Shown here piece by piece: positions 1 through 7,734 of a stretch of DNA of 64,000 nt. This DNA is from Phycisphaerales bacterium (GTDB taxonomy: Bacteria > Planctomycetota > Phycisphaerae > Phycisphaerales > UBA1924). A program made the translations under genes and the position numbers. The DNA lies in assembly GCA_020846975.1 (NCBI GenBank), contig JADLCX010000058.1, positions 248,001 to 312,000 on the forward strand, written 5' to 3'. Under the pieces are notes generated by a model, which ran no database searches, was not told the DNA's origin, and saw only the letters and a program-made list of their open reading frames with translations. Position 1 is the first letter of the stretch. Every line of letters starts with the position of its first letter.

Positions 1-2
1 TG

Positions 3-209
3 CTGTGCCAGCCCTTACGGCTCGCCAAGGACCGAGAATCTCTGCTCCAGCCGGGCCGGGCTGTGTCGGTCCTGGCGGGACGCTCGATCCCGCGGTTCAC
101 AACCCACCAGAACGGCTTCGGCACGGTGGCGATCGCGCTGACCCCCGCCGGAACGGGGCAGGAAAGTGCGTTCCGAATCCTCCTGATCTCGCCCGCCAAG
201 CCGGATTGA
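3..209 (+). CDS. C-terminal end of an unidentified protein (partial)
   Basis: An open frame enters from the left edge and ends at TGA 207-209, giving 68 residues. About 83% of its third codon positions are G or C, like the sure genes here, whereas the other frames are less regular. The end reads GFGTVAIALTP...FRILLISPAKPD, which looks like a beta-rich domain. I do not recognise the family. The stop lies inside an imperfect hairpin (191-223), which may protect or end the transcript. Without the upstream part no function can be given. Confidence 0.45.
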   Translation: MCQPLRLAKDRESLLQPGRAVSVLAGRSIPRFTTHQNGFGTVAIALTPAGTGQESAFRILLISPAKPD

Positions 210-336
210 GGCTTTCGGCGGGCCGGGGAACAGTGCCATAAACCATTGAAATCACTGGTTTTATGGGCGAAGTCGGTGTGTGAGGCCGCCGCCGGGGGGG
301 CAACGCGCAAACTCCGCGTCTTTTTCTTCAAGACCC

Positions 337-365
337 TTGACACCTGTTCAGGGTTGAGGTATGTT
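337..365 (+). promoter_or_regulatory. sigma70-type promoter of the first PEP-CTERM-like gene
   Basis: TTGACA at 337-342 matches the -35 consensus exactly. It is followed by a 17-nt spacer and TATGTT (360-365) as -10. Transcription would start near 372, leaving a leader of about 50 nt that contains a (TC)7 run (380-393) and the Shine-Dalgarno GGAAGGAG (406-413). Confidence 0.7.
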
Positions 366-379
366 GTCACCGTCGTTGT

Positions 380-393
380 TCTCTCTCTCTCTC
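380..393 (+). repeat. (TC)7 dinucleotide tract in the 5' leader
   Basis: Seven TC units lie between the predicted transcription start and the ribosome binding site of the gene at 421. Such a pyrimidine run could be a ribosomal protein S1 landing site or a slippage-prone length switch; both readings are inference. Confidence 0.6.
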
Positions 394-420
394 AGTTCTC
401 ATACCGGAAGGAGTCTCGCT

Positions 421-1251
421 GTGAAGAAGTTTACTGTTTCGGCGCTGGCTATCGCTGCGCTCGCGGGTTCGGCTGTCGCTCAGACCGCGCCCGTGCGTCT
501 CGAGTTCCGTCTCATTCCTCAGACCGGCACGCCCCCGGCGACCGTCACCGACTTGGCTGAGACCACGGCCGGCACCCCCATCGCGATCTCGGGTTCGGCC
601 CGCACCCAGCGGTACGAACTTCAGTACCGCGTCCTGGACCTCGATCCGAACGATGCGGTGTTCGTCCCCGCGGGTCTTTCGGCCTGCCAGATCAACATCA
701 CCGCCAGCAACGCGGCCTCGGGCACGATGGCCCGCGCTCAGTTGAGCCGATTTGAGGGTCAGTTGGCGGGCACGACGCCCCCCACCAGCCCCGACAGCAG
801 CGGCCTGCCCACCGGCGCGGCCTCGGTTCGTACGGGCCTGCACGCCCCGTACCGCGGCGGCATGTCGAACCAGAACGACAACACCCTCGCCGCCAACGGC
901 ACCGTCGCGGGCTCGGCCATCAACGGCATCCTGCCCCTGGCGATCAGCCAGACCAACCAGGGCAACGCCAACAACGGCATCGACAACACCGCCTGGTACG
1001 GCCTCTACTCGTTCACATTCACCGCGGCGGACAACTTCGGCGGCGCGCTCACGATCACCGCTGAGGCGATCGCCGACCCGAACACCCAGAACCGCTTCGG
1101 CTGGTTCAACGACGGCTCTGCGGTGCCCGAGCAGTCGGCCAACGCGACCAGCGCGACAACGCACCTGGCGATCACCGCCGTGCCGGCCCCCGGCGCTGCG
1201 GCCCTGATCGGCCTCGGCGGCCTCCTGGCTGCCCGCCGCCGCCGCGCTTGA
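421..1251 (+). CDS. secreted protein with PEP-CTERM-like anchor, copy 1
   Basis: A 276-residue exported protein. The GTG start is chosen because a strong GGAAGGAG lies 7 nt upstream and because the start then aligns with the paralogue at 1617; an upstream in-frame ATG (361) overlaps the promoter. Residues 1-21 are a signal peptide (VKKFTVSALAIAALAG...AQ). The C-terminus has a VPAPG motif, a hydrophobic helix rich in Gly, Ala and Leu, and RRRRA, the layout of PEP-CTERM sorting tails, which exosortases recognise in other bacteria. The body shares blocks with the next gene, such as LSRFEGQL, PYRGG, NDN and NRFG. Its role is unknown, perhaps matrix or surface. No exosortase gene is in view. The gene has its own promoter and terminator. 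Confidence 0.85.
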   Translation: MKKFTVSALAIAALAGSAVAQTAPVRLEFRLIPQTGTPPATVTDLAETTAGTPIAISGSARTQRYELQYRVLDLDPNDAVFVPAGLSACQINITASNAASGTMARAQLSRFEGQLAGTTPPTSPDSSGLPTGAASVRTGLHAPYRGGMSNQNDNTLAANGTVAGSAINGILPLAISQTNQGNANNGIDNTAWYGLYSFTFTAADNFGGALTITAEAIADPNTQNRFGWFNDGSAVPEQSANATSATTHLAITAVPAPGAAALIGLGGLLAARRRRA

Positions 1252-1297
1252 TTCGGGATCCGGTTCGATTCGTATCCACAGCGCAAGCATCCTGCCG

Positions 1298-1330
1298 GGG
1301 CCTCGGAGTACACCTCCGAGGCCCTTTTTT
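1298..1330 (+). terminator. Rho-independent terminator
   Basis: A perfect 11-bp GC-rich stem (1298-1308 with 1314-1324) and a 5-nt loop are followed by six T (1325-1330). It lies 46 nt after the stop of the first PEP-CTERM-like gene, so the two paralogues are transcribed separately. Confidence 0.9.
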
Positions 1331-1514
1331 CTTCGAGACCGAGTGTCCCGTGCCTCCGCCATCCAGAGCCGTCGAGCGTGATCCCGTGCTCGCGGAACCC
1401 GATCTGGCGGGGGCAGATGGAGGTATTCGGATTATGATCGGATTTGAGCAGTATTTGAGATTCGGAAGTGTTCATCCGGGGCGCATTTTTTTGTCATTTT
1501 GGATGGAAAAGCCC

Positions 1515-1543
1515 TAGACAGACCTGAATCCCTGCGGTATCTT
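1515..1543 (+). promoter_or_regulatory. sigma70-type promoter of the second PEP-CTERM-like gene
   Basis: TAGACA (1515-1520), a 17-nt spacer and TATCTT (1538-1543). The DNA just upstream (about 1485-1510) is rich in T, like an UP element, which is unusual in this GC-rich window. The rest of the 1252-1616 gap holds only the preceding terminator. Confidence 0.55.
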
Positions 1544-1616
1544 CTCAAGACGGCTGGTGGAGACAGCCGCGGCTTGGCATACCTGCCTAGTACCTCACTT
1601 TCAGGAGAGAGTAGAA

Positions 1617-2474
1617 ATGAAGAAAGTCGTTTTGTCTGCACTTGTTGTTGCTGCGCTCGCGGGAACCGCGACCGCGCAGGTGAGCTTGGAGCTGCGCCTG
1701 GTTCGCCAGACCGGCACTCCGGCCAATCCCGGGGCCGCTAATGTCGTCACCGATGTCGACGTGAACAGCAGCGTCACGACGACGGCCGGATCGGTCCTCC
1801 GCTTCGAGGTCCAGTACCGCATTCTGAACCTCGTCAAGGATGCTGACTTCGATTTCGTCGATGATGACGGCGTTCTCCCGGACGGCCTGAGCGCCGCGAC
1901 GCTGCAGGTGTCATCGATCAACGGCACCGGCTCTTTTGCGGCGGCCCAGCTCAGCCGCTTCGAGGGTCAGCTCGCGACCACCGAAGTTCCAGTCAATCCC
2001 GACAACACGGGAATTGGTGGTCCCCCGAACAACGTGCGTCGCGGTCTGCACAACCCCTACCGCGGCGGTCTGGCTGATGCGAACGACAACAGCCTGCCCT
2101 CCAACGGCATCTTCCTGGCGGGCTCCTTCCAGTTCACGCCCGTCGCGATCTCGAACACCCACCAGGGCAATCCGAATTACTTGCCGCTGAGCGATCCTCG
2201 CTCAGGCGATATCAACAGCAATGCCGATGAGACTTGGTTCGGCCTCTACAGCTTCAACTTCACTGTCGGCGGTAGCAATACCGTGATCAACGTCGGCGCC
2301 GTCGCTGACCTCGACACCGGCAACCGCTTCGGCTACTTCAACGACAGCTCGGCCGTTCCGCTGTCGAGCCCGAACGCCGGCAACGCCAGCTACGAGATCA
2401 TCGTTCCCGCCCCGGGTTCGGTGGCTCTGCTCGGCCTCGGTGGTCTGCTCGTTGCTCGTCGCCGTCGCGCCTGA
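1617..2474 (+). CDS. secreted protein with PEP-CTERM-like anchor, copy 2
   Basis: A 285-residue paralogue of the preceding gene. The ATG at 1617 follows AGGAGAG (1603-1609) at good spacing and gives a clean signal peptide (MKKVVLSALVVAALAG...AQ). It shares with copy 1 the blocks LSRFEGQLA, GLHNPYRGG, NDNSLPSNG, QGNPN, W(F/Y)GLYSF and NRFGYFND, and ends in VPAPG, a hydrophobic stretch and RRRRA. The pair looks like an old tandem duplication, because many positions differ while the architecture is kept. Export through Sec and anchoring at the cell surface follow from the family; the actual ligand or role is unknown. Confidence 0.85.
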   Translation: MKKVVLSALVVAALAGTATAQVSLELRLVRQTGTPANPGAANVVTDVDVNSSVTTTAGSVLRFEVQYRILNLVKDADFDFVDDDGVLPDGLSAATLQVSSINGTGSFAAAQLSRFEGQLATTEVPVNPDNTGIGGPPNNVRRGLHNPYRGGLADANDNSLPSNGIFLAGSFQFTPVAISNTHQGNPNYLPLSDPRSGDINSNADETWFGLYSFNFTVGGSNTVINVGAVADLDTGNRFGYFNDSSAVPLSSPNAGNASYEIIVPAPGSVALLGLGGLLVARRRRA

Positions 2475-2507
2475 TCACGCGTCGCTTCGAGTGAATCTGC
2501 TTCTCCG

Positions 2508-2546
2508 CAAGGGCCCCGGTTTTTCGCCGGGGTCCTTGTCTTTTTT
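2508..2546 (+). terminator. Rho-independent terminator
   Basis: A 12-bp stem (2508-2519 with 2527-2538, one G-U pair) with a T-rich loop is followed by TTTTTT at 2541-2546. It ends the second PEP-CTERM-like gene before the convergent rhodanese gene. Confidence 0.9.
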
Positions 2547-2646
2547 GCTGTTCGATCGGGATCGCGGCAGACCACGATGGCCGTGGTCGCGGGCGGTTTG
2601 GCGCGCGACGGGGCCGGCAAGATCGGACGAGCCGGCCAACCGAGAT

Positions 2647-3060
2647 TCAATAGCGGGCCACGGCCGAGTCGACGTCGATCGACCAGACGTCGATGCCGCC
2701 CGCCATCGACCGGACGTTCGTGAAGCCCAGGGCGCGGAGCGTCGTGGCCGCACGCACAGAGCGTCGGCCGTGGTGGCAATACACGACAATCTCGCGAGAA
2801 CGGGAGCCATCGTCGGCTTCCAGTTCCTCCGCGCGTTGTTCGATCTGGCCGAGCGGGACGAGCACCGCTCCCTCGATGCGGCACAGGGCGAACTCGTCGG
2901 GCTCGCGGCAGTCGAGCAGCATCGGGGCGGCGGTTGCGTTCCGCAGCGCTTCGCGGACCTGCCGAGGCGTGATCTCCCACTCGGGCTTGAACGCGTAGCC
3001 GGGCGGCAGGCCGCGTGGGTCGAGGGGAACGCCCGAGGGAGCGTTGGGGGTCTTGCTCAC
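2647..3060 (-). CDS. single-domain rhodanese-like protein
   Basis: A 137-residue protein with one rhodanese fold, which binds or transfers sulfur through a cysteine persulfide. Visible marks are LDCREPDEF (CDC25-like motif) and the active loop YCHHGRRS, whose Cys would carry the persulfide, followed by the usual LRALGFTNVRSMAGGI. The GTG start overlaps the stop of the upstream lipoprotein gene by 4 bp (GTGA, 3057-3060), so the two are probably coupled. There is no signal peptide, so it should be cytoplasmic. The substrate cannot be told from the sequence. Confidence 0.85.
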   Translation of the reverse strand: MSKTPNAPSGVPLDPRGLPPGYAFKPEWEITPRQVREALRNATAAPMLLDCREPDEFALCRIEGAVLVPLGQIEQRAEELEADDGSRSREIVVYCHHGRRSVRAATTLRALGFTNVRSMAGGIDVWSIDVDSAVARY

Positions 3061-3722
3061 CGGGGGCCATCCAGGGGCGGGTAATCGCCCAGGGGCACGC
3101 GCACGGGGGGCGAGGCCGGGTCGGGCTGCTCGGTGCGAGTGGGCGCGACCTTGAGCGGGTGGATCGAGCCGCGCATCTCGGGTGCGCGTCGGTAGGGTTC
3201 GTAGCCCGTGCGAGTGTCGGACCACGGGGGCGTCCAGATCGCGCGCGGGATGAACAGGATGATGTCGGCGAGGCCCGCGACCGGGGCTTCGACCGCTTCG
3301 AGCATCTGCTGGGCCTGGCCGGTCTCGGACGGCGGTTCGAGCGCGCTCATCGCGGTGGGGTAGCGGCCGCGGTTGCGGGCCGGCTCGGTGGTCTCGTGCA
3401 GGCTGCGGGTGTAGACAGGCTGGTGCTCCACGCGGTCGTTGGGCACGCTGAGCGTCTTGATGGGCCAGTTGTTGCGGTCCACGGCCCAGACCGACTTTTC
3501 GGGTGCCGGGGGGGCGGGCGGGCGGTCATCGTCGAGTTCGGCCGGTGTGTTGAACGAACGCGAGAGCGGGGGGGGTGTGAACGCGCCGCCGCCGATGCCG
3601 GGCTGCTTGCTGCCGCGGCCGATCTCCACCTCGTTGTTGAGTGTGCCGGCGCTCTGGGCGCAGCCTCCGAGCAGCGAGGCGGTGAGGAGCAGCGTGAGAG
3701 GGCGTGCGATCATCGCGATCAA
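3057..3722 (-). CDS. lipoprotein of unknown function
   Basis: A 221-residue protein with a lipoprotein signal peptide: MIAMIARPLTLLLTAS followed by the lipobox LLGGC, so the mature protein would start at Cys21. The rest is rich in Pro and polar residues, with a short hydrophobic stretch near residues 150-165 (GLADIILFIPRAIW) that may touch the membrane. It overlaps RecX (ATGA, 3719-3722) upstream and the rhodanese gene downstream. I do not recognise the family. Confidence 0.75.
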   Translation of the reverse strand: MIAMIARPLTLLLTASLLGGCAQSAGTLNNEVEIGRGSKQPGIGGGAFTPPPLSRSFNTPAELDDDRPPAPPAPEKSVWAVDRNNWPIKTLSVPNDRVEHQPVYTRSLHETTEPARNRGRYPTAMSALEPPSETGQAQQMLEAVEAPVAGLADIILFIPRAIWTPPWSDTRTGYEPYRRAPEMRGSIHPLKVAPTRTEQPDPASPPVRVPLGDYPPLDGPR

Positions 3723-4243
3723 GGCTCCGGCAAGTGGTCGGGAGAGGGTAGCGGTTCGACGGCCCGCGGGAGGAGTTCGGCCAGGACCGATTCCACGGTG
3801 TCGGGATCATGGCCGCGGCGGACGAGCAGGGCGGCCAGACGGCGGGCCTGAGTCTCGATCGGGAGCGAGGCCAGGCGGCCGCGGAGTTGCGTGCGGGCGA
3901 GGTCGATCGCCAGATCGTGGTCGGATGCCGAGCCCGAAGGCCTTGCGGCGGCAAGCGCTGAGCCGGCCGTTGGCTCGTCGATGCCGCGGCCGGCGATCCG
4001 GTCGCGGGTCAGGTCGGCGGACTCGTGTCGCTGGGTGTGCAGGCGCGCGACGGAGGAGGCGAGTCGCCGGTCATCGACGAGGCCGTGAGCGCGGAGTTCG
4101 GCGATCAGCGACTCGATGGCGTCGCGGGCGTGGCCGCGGGATTCGAGCCGCGTGAGGAGTTCGTGGTGCGAGAGCGAGCGCCTTCGCAGGAGCCCCAGCG
4201 CATCGGAGCGGATGTCGCGGGGCTTGGGGCGCGGGGAACTCAT
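3719..4243 (-). CDS. recX: regulatory protein RecX
   Basis: A 174-residue helical protein of the RecX family, which binds RecA filaments and limits recombinase activity. The pattern is that of RecX three-helix repeats: ALGLLRRRSLSHHELLTRLESRG, then LIAELRAHGLVDDRRLASSVARLHTQ, and a third LAALLVRRGHDPDTVESVLAEL (each quoted in parts). RecX often sits beside recA, but no recA is in this window. The stop overlaps the start of the lipoprotein gene by 4 bp, an unexpected coupling that probably reflects shared transcription only. Confidence 0.8.
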   Translation of the reverse strand: MSSPRPKPRDIRSDALGLLRRRSLSHHELLTRLESRGHARDAIESLIAELRAHGLVDDRRLASSVARLHTQRHESADLTRDRIAGRGIDEPTAGSALAAARPSGSASDHDLAIDLARTQLRGRLASLPIETQARRLAALLVRRGHDPDTVESVLAELLPRAVEPLPSPDHLPEP

Positions 4244-4263
4244 GGCGTGTGATGCGGGGAGGA

Positions 4264-4572
4264 TCAGAGCGATTCGAGCATCCCGGAAAGTTCGCCGAGG
4301 GCCTTGGCATCGCCGGCCGCCTGCGCGGCCCGGATGCCGGCGGTGAGCGTGTCGCGGGCCTCGCCGGCGCGGTCCGCGGCCTTGAGCGAGACGGCCTTGT
4401 GGAAATAGGCGTAGCAGTAGGCGGGGTCGGCCGCGAGGCAGCGATCGAAGAACTCGACGGCGCGGGCGTGGTCGCCGGCTTTGGCGTGCTCAAGAGCGGT
4501 GCTGTAGAGCAGGAACGGGTCGTCGGGCTCGAGAGCGAGGAGCTTGGAAAGTTGGGCGAGTCGGGGGAGCAT
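4264..4572 (-). CDS. small tetratricopeptide-repeat protein
   Basis: A 102-residue protein of about two and a half TPR units (DPFLLYSTALEHAKAG..., DPAYCYAYFHKAVSLKAAG-like). TPRs form helical protein-binding scaffolds. The start at MLPRLAQLSKLL is preferred because an upstream extension would run through the 7-bp repeat and into the start of the divergent dehydrogenase gene. It has no signal peptide. It lies 20 bp upstream of recX and probably leads this minus-strand operon. Confidence 0.75.
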   Translation of the reverse strand: MLPRLAQLSKLLALEPDDPFLLYSTALEHAKAGDHARAVEFFDRCLAADPAYCYAYFHKAVSLKAADRAGEARDTLTAGIRAAQAAGDAKALGELSGMLESL

Positions 4573-4580
4573 GGTGGGGC

Positions 4581-4615
4581 CGGAAGGCGGAAGGCGGAAG
4601 AGGGAAGGCGGAACG
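4581..4615. repeat. 7-bp tandem repeat between divergent starts
   Basis: Five head-to-tail units close to CGGAAGG (4581-4615; the third, fourth and fifth differ by one or two bases). They lie between the divergent TPR gene (start 4572) and dehydrogenase gene (start 4655), just upstream of a TATGCT hexamer at 4616-4621. Confidence 0.75.
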
Positions 4616-4654
4616 TATGCTATGGTGCGGGCGAGGGGGGGATGGAGGCTGTTC

Positions 4655-5548
4655 ATGCACGGGATCAAGACGGTCGGCGTGGTGGGCGCGGGGCAGATGG
4701 GAGGGGGGATCGCGCAGGTGGCGGCGGTGGCGGGCTTCCAGACGATTGTCTACGACGCCTATCCGGCGTCGATCGAGCGGTGCAAGGCCGACCATCCCAA
4801 GCGGCTGGGGCGGCTGGTCGAGAAGGGGGCGATGAAGAAGGAGGAGGCCGATGCGGCCCTGGGCCGCCTGAAGTACGTGTCGGCACTTGACGCCTTCGGG
4901 TCTTGTGACATCGTAATCGAGGCGATCGTGGAGGATGTGAAGGCCAAGCACGACCTGTTCGTGAAACTGGCGGAGATGTTCGCGAAGATCCCGGGCGAGC
5001 AGATCCTCGCGACGAACACGAGCTCGATCTCGATCACGGAGATCGCCGCGGCGACCAGGCACATCAAGGGCCCGAGCGTGGCCGCGCCGGAGCAGGTCAT
5101 CGGGATGCACTTCTTCAACCCCGTGCCGGTGATGAAACTGGTGGAGGTGATCAAGGGGCTGGCGACGAGTCAGAGGACGACCGAGCGCACGATCTCGCTG
5201 GCTACGGCGATGGGCAAGACGCCGATCCCCGCCAACGACCGGCCGGGATTTGTCTCGAACCGCGTGCTGATGCCGATGATCAACGAAGCCTTCTACGCGT
5301 GGATGGAAGGCGTCGCCGAGCCGGCGCACATCGACGAGATCATGAAACTGGGTTGCAACGTCCCGATGGGCCCCCTGCGGCTGGCCGACTTCATCGGGCT
5401 GGACACCTGCGTGCACATCATGGATGTGCTGGCGGACGGGCTGAACAACGACCGGTACCGGGCGTGCCCGTTGCTCAGGCAGCTTGTCATCGCCGGTCGG
5501 CTGGGCGACAAGAGCGGGCGCGGGGTGTTTGAGTATCCGAAAAAGTGA
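4655..5548 (+). CDS. 3-hydroxybutyryl-CoA / 3-hydroxyacyl-CoA dehydrogenase
   Basis: A 297-residue NAD(P)-dependent dehydrogenase that interconverts 3-hydroxyacyl-CoA and acetoacyl-CoA in fatty acid, butyrate or polyhydroxybutyrate metabolism. The N-terminus has the Rossmann motif VGVVGAGQMGGG. The signature MHFFNPVPVMKLVEV holds the catalytic His, and NRVLMPMINEAFY and GPLRLADFIGLD belong to the dimerising C-terminal domain. The ATG at 4655 follows GGAGG with 7-nt spacing. The length fits the short single-domain type rather than the large fused FadB type. It is monocistronic here. The CoA-transferase subunit at 56307 could feed the same pathway but is far away. Confidence 0.9.
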   Translation: MHGIKTVGVVGAGQMGGGIAQVAAVAGFQTIVYDAYPASIERCKADHPKRLGRLVEKGAMKKEEADAALGRLKYVSALDAFGSCDIVIEAIVEDVKAKHDLFVKLAEMFAKIPGEQILATNTSSISITEIAAATRHIKGPSVAAPEQVIGMHFFNPVPVMKLVEVIKGLATSQRTTERTISLATAMGKTPIPANDRPGFVSNRVLMPMINEAFYAWMEGVAEPAHIDEIMKLGCNVPMGPLRLADFIGLDTCVHIMDVLADGLNNDRYRACPLLRQLVIAGRLGDKSGRGVFEYPKK

Positions 5549-5607
5549 AACATCGGCGGCGTTGCCGGTATCAGAGTTGAGCGGTTGCTCGAACTCGTGA
5601 GGTTGTC

Positions 5608-7698
5608 GTGCGCCTGTTGACCCGCCGCATCTACCGCGCTTTCCCCGAGCTTGATCGCTACAGCGACGAGCAGTGCCGGCGGTTCGTGCACGCGGCGCGG
5701 CGGGCGTTCTGGCCTCGCATCGGGCGCAACGCGGTGCGGCTTCTCGGGCTTGCGATCTGGTTCGCGGTGGTCATCGGCGCGGCCTGGGCCCTCGGGCTTT
5801 ACGATTCGATCGGCGAAGAGTTGGCTTCGGCGGGGGTGGTCAGGCTCGCGGGAATCGTCGCCGGCGCGGTGGCCGTGTTCGTCGTGCTGCCGCTGGTCGG
5901 GTGGCTTCTGTGGCGCGATGTGCAACTGCGGCGGCGGATCAGGAAGATCCTGCGGACGCGGGCGAAGTGTCCGGGGTGCGGGTATCAACTGCTCGGGCTG
6001 TTCGTCAACGCCGAGCACAAGGTGGTGTGCGTCGAGTGCGGGATGGAGACCGAGGTCGATCCCTCGCTGGGCGAGTTGACGACCGACGAGGTGGGTCGGG
6101 CGCGGTTCAACCCGGCTCCCGCGCCGCCCACGTGGTGGCAGCGGAAGATGACGCCGCGCCGGAAGAAGATGCTGCTTCGTTCGGCGATCGCGGCGGTGTT
6201 GCTCGTGGTGATCGGCGGCCCGGGGGCGTGGCTCGGGTATGAGTGGTTCTTGAGGCGGCAGGCGACGAGGGCGAAGGCCGATCGGATCGGTGGAGAGGGG
6301 ATACTGGAGTTCATCGAGAAGCGGCAGCCGGCGGGCGTTACGCCCGATTCGCCGAACGCGCACGAATCGCTGGAGGCGGCGATCGCGCTGGTTGAAAAGG
6401 CGCGGACGACGCTGTGGAACCACGGTGGGCCGGCAACACCATCGGGACGCGAGGCCGTGCCCGACATCTCATCCGTGTATGGCGGGAGCGGGCTCGCGCC
6501 CACGGAAGAACAGCGCGAGGTGGCGCGGTACGGGCGGGCGGCGGGGGTGATGACCATCCGGGCGTGGGAGGAGCAGGGCGTCTTCGGGAAACTCACGGAG
6601 ATGGCGGCGCGGCCGCGGGCGGTTCGACCGCTCGACCTGGCGCCGGGTGAACCGCTGGTGATGGTGGCGCTTCCGACGCTGGGGCAGACCCGCAACCTGG
6701 CGCGCGGGTGCGCGGCGCGGATGTACCTCGCCGAACTCGCCGGCGACGAGGCGAAGTACATCGAGAGTTTCGAGAGCCTGATGGCTCTCTCGCGTGTGAC
6801 GTCCTACCAGCCGTTTCTGATCGATGAGCTCGTGGCGGTCGCGGTCGAGTCGCTGGGCTATTCCCGGTTGCAATCGACGCTGGCGGACCACCCGAGCGAG
6901 AGTTGGCTGGCGGGTATTGAGGGCGCGTTGGAGCGGCAGCGGCCCTCGCCGCGAGAGAAGAGCGTGGAGGGCGAGCGGCTGTCGGTGCTGGACACCGCGG
7001 CGTGGCTGTTCAGCGATCCCGACAACGTGCGGTTGGGGAAGTACAGCCAACAGGTTGCGACGATCGGGGCCTTCTCGATGACCGGTACGCCGGGAGGGCG
7101 GTTGGGAACCTACGACGAGAACGTCCGCACGCTGAACGAGATGTTCGATCGCATGGAGGCCAACGCCGGGCTCGAACGGTGGCGGCGTCCGCCGGCGATG
7201 CAGGATGCCGAGCATCCCCTGGTGCTGGTGCGGCTCCTGATGCCCGAGAACTCGAGGGTGCTGGGGTCGCACGATCAGATGGAACTCTCGCGGCGGGGGT
7301 TGCGCGTGCAGATCGCGCTGGCGCGGTACTGGAACACGCACCGGCGGTATCCCGAGCGGCTTGACGAACTTGTGGGTGTCGAGATCGAGTCGTTGCCCCT
7401 CGATCCATGGAGCGGCAAGCCGCTTTGCTACGTGCGGGAATCATCGGGGTACCGGCTCTACTCGGTCGGGGCCGATGGAATAGACAACGCCGGGATGCCG
7501 GCGAAGAGCCGGTACGAGGCACTGCTCAACAAGAACGCGGTTCCCGAGCAGCCCGGGGGTACGGGAACGGACTTCCTCATCAACGCCTTCGAGCGTGCCG
7601 AACCGCTGGACGGATTGCCGGTGATTCCCGTTCCCGCGGAGACGAAGGGGCCGGGCAAGGATTCGTCGTCATCGGCACCCGATGCGCCGGTGAACTGA
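5608..7698 (+). CDS. membrane protein with zinc ribbon and pseudopilin-like C-terminus
   Basis: A 696-residue protein with a GTG start. There are two membrane helices at about residues 43-65 and 78-102, a zinc ribbon with Cys121, Cys124, Cys141 and Cys144 (CPGCGYQLLGL...CVEC), and a third helix near 190-210. A long soluble region follows, and near the end comes a segment resembling the C-terminal part of type II secretion pseudopilins: LARYWNTHRRYPERLDEL, then LPLDPWSGKPLCY, YSVGADGIDN. Such segments are common in planctomycete membrane proteins. The function is unknown. The ribbon resembles those in the proteins at 7735 and 54351. Confidence 0.75.
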   Translation: MRLLTRRIYRAFPELDRYSDEQCRRFVHAARRAFWPRIGRNAVRLLGLAIWFAVVIGAAWALGLYDSIGEELASAGVVRLAGIVAGAVAVFVVLPLVGWLLWRDVQLRRRIRKILRTRAKCPGCGYQLLGLFVNAEHKVVCVECGMETEVDPSLGELTTDEVGRARFNPAPAPPTWWQRKMTPRRKKMLLRSAIAAVLLVVIGGPGAWLGYEWFLRRQATRAKADRIGGEGILEFIEKRQPAGVTPDSPNAHESLEAAIALVEKARTTLWNHGGPATPSGREAVPDISSVYGGSGLAPTEEQREVARYGRAAGVMTIRAWEEQGVFGKLTEMAARPRAVRPLDLAPGEPLVMVALPTLGQTRNLARGCAARMYLAELAGDEAKYIESFESLMALSRVTSYQPFLIDELVAVAVESLGYSRLQSTLADHPSESWLAGIEGALERQRPSPREKSVEGERLSVLDTAAWLFSDPDNVRLGKYSQQVATIGAFSMTGTPGGRLGTYDENVRTLNEMFDRMEANAGLERWRRPPAMQDAEHPLVLVRLLMPENSRVLGSHDQMELSRRGLRVQIALARYWNTHRRYPERLDELVGVEIESLPLDPWSGKPLCYVRESSGYRLYSVGADGIDNAGMPAKSRYEALLNKNAVPEQPGGTGTDFLINAFERAEPLDGLPVIPVPAETKGPGKDSSSSAPDAPVN

Positions 7699-7722
7699 CG
7701 GGCACGAATCGGCCGGGTGGTG

Positions 7723-7728
7723 TACGCT
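7723..7728 (+). promoter_or_regulatory. -10-like hexamer 6 nt before a start codon
   Basis: TACGCT followed by 6 nt and the GTG of the APC permease. No Shine-Dalgarno precedes the GTG, so a leaderless transcript is likely. No clear -35 is seen. Confidence 0.4.
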
Positions 7729-7734
7729 GGCGGC

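Noticed and set aside
237..265. Inverted repeat CATAAACCA/TGGTTTTATG as an operator or terminator
   Set aside because: It has a one-base bulge and a 10-nt loop, no T run, and lies about 70 bp upstream of the promoter. The evidence is too thin to list as a feature.
1261..1300. tRNA-like T-loop (GGTTCGATTC) near 1261
   Set aside because: The flanks do not pair into a T stem and no acceptor or anticodon arms can be drawn. The site lies between a stop codon and a terminator.
367..1362. Long minus-strand frame opposite the first PEP-CTERM-like gene
   Set aside because: It mirrors the high GC third positions of the real gene and has no recognisable domain.
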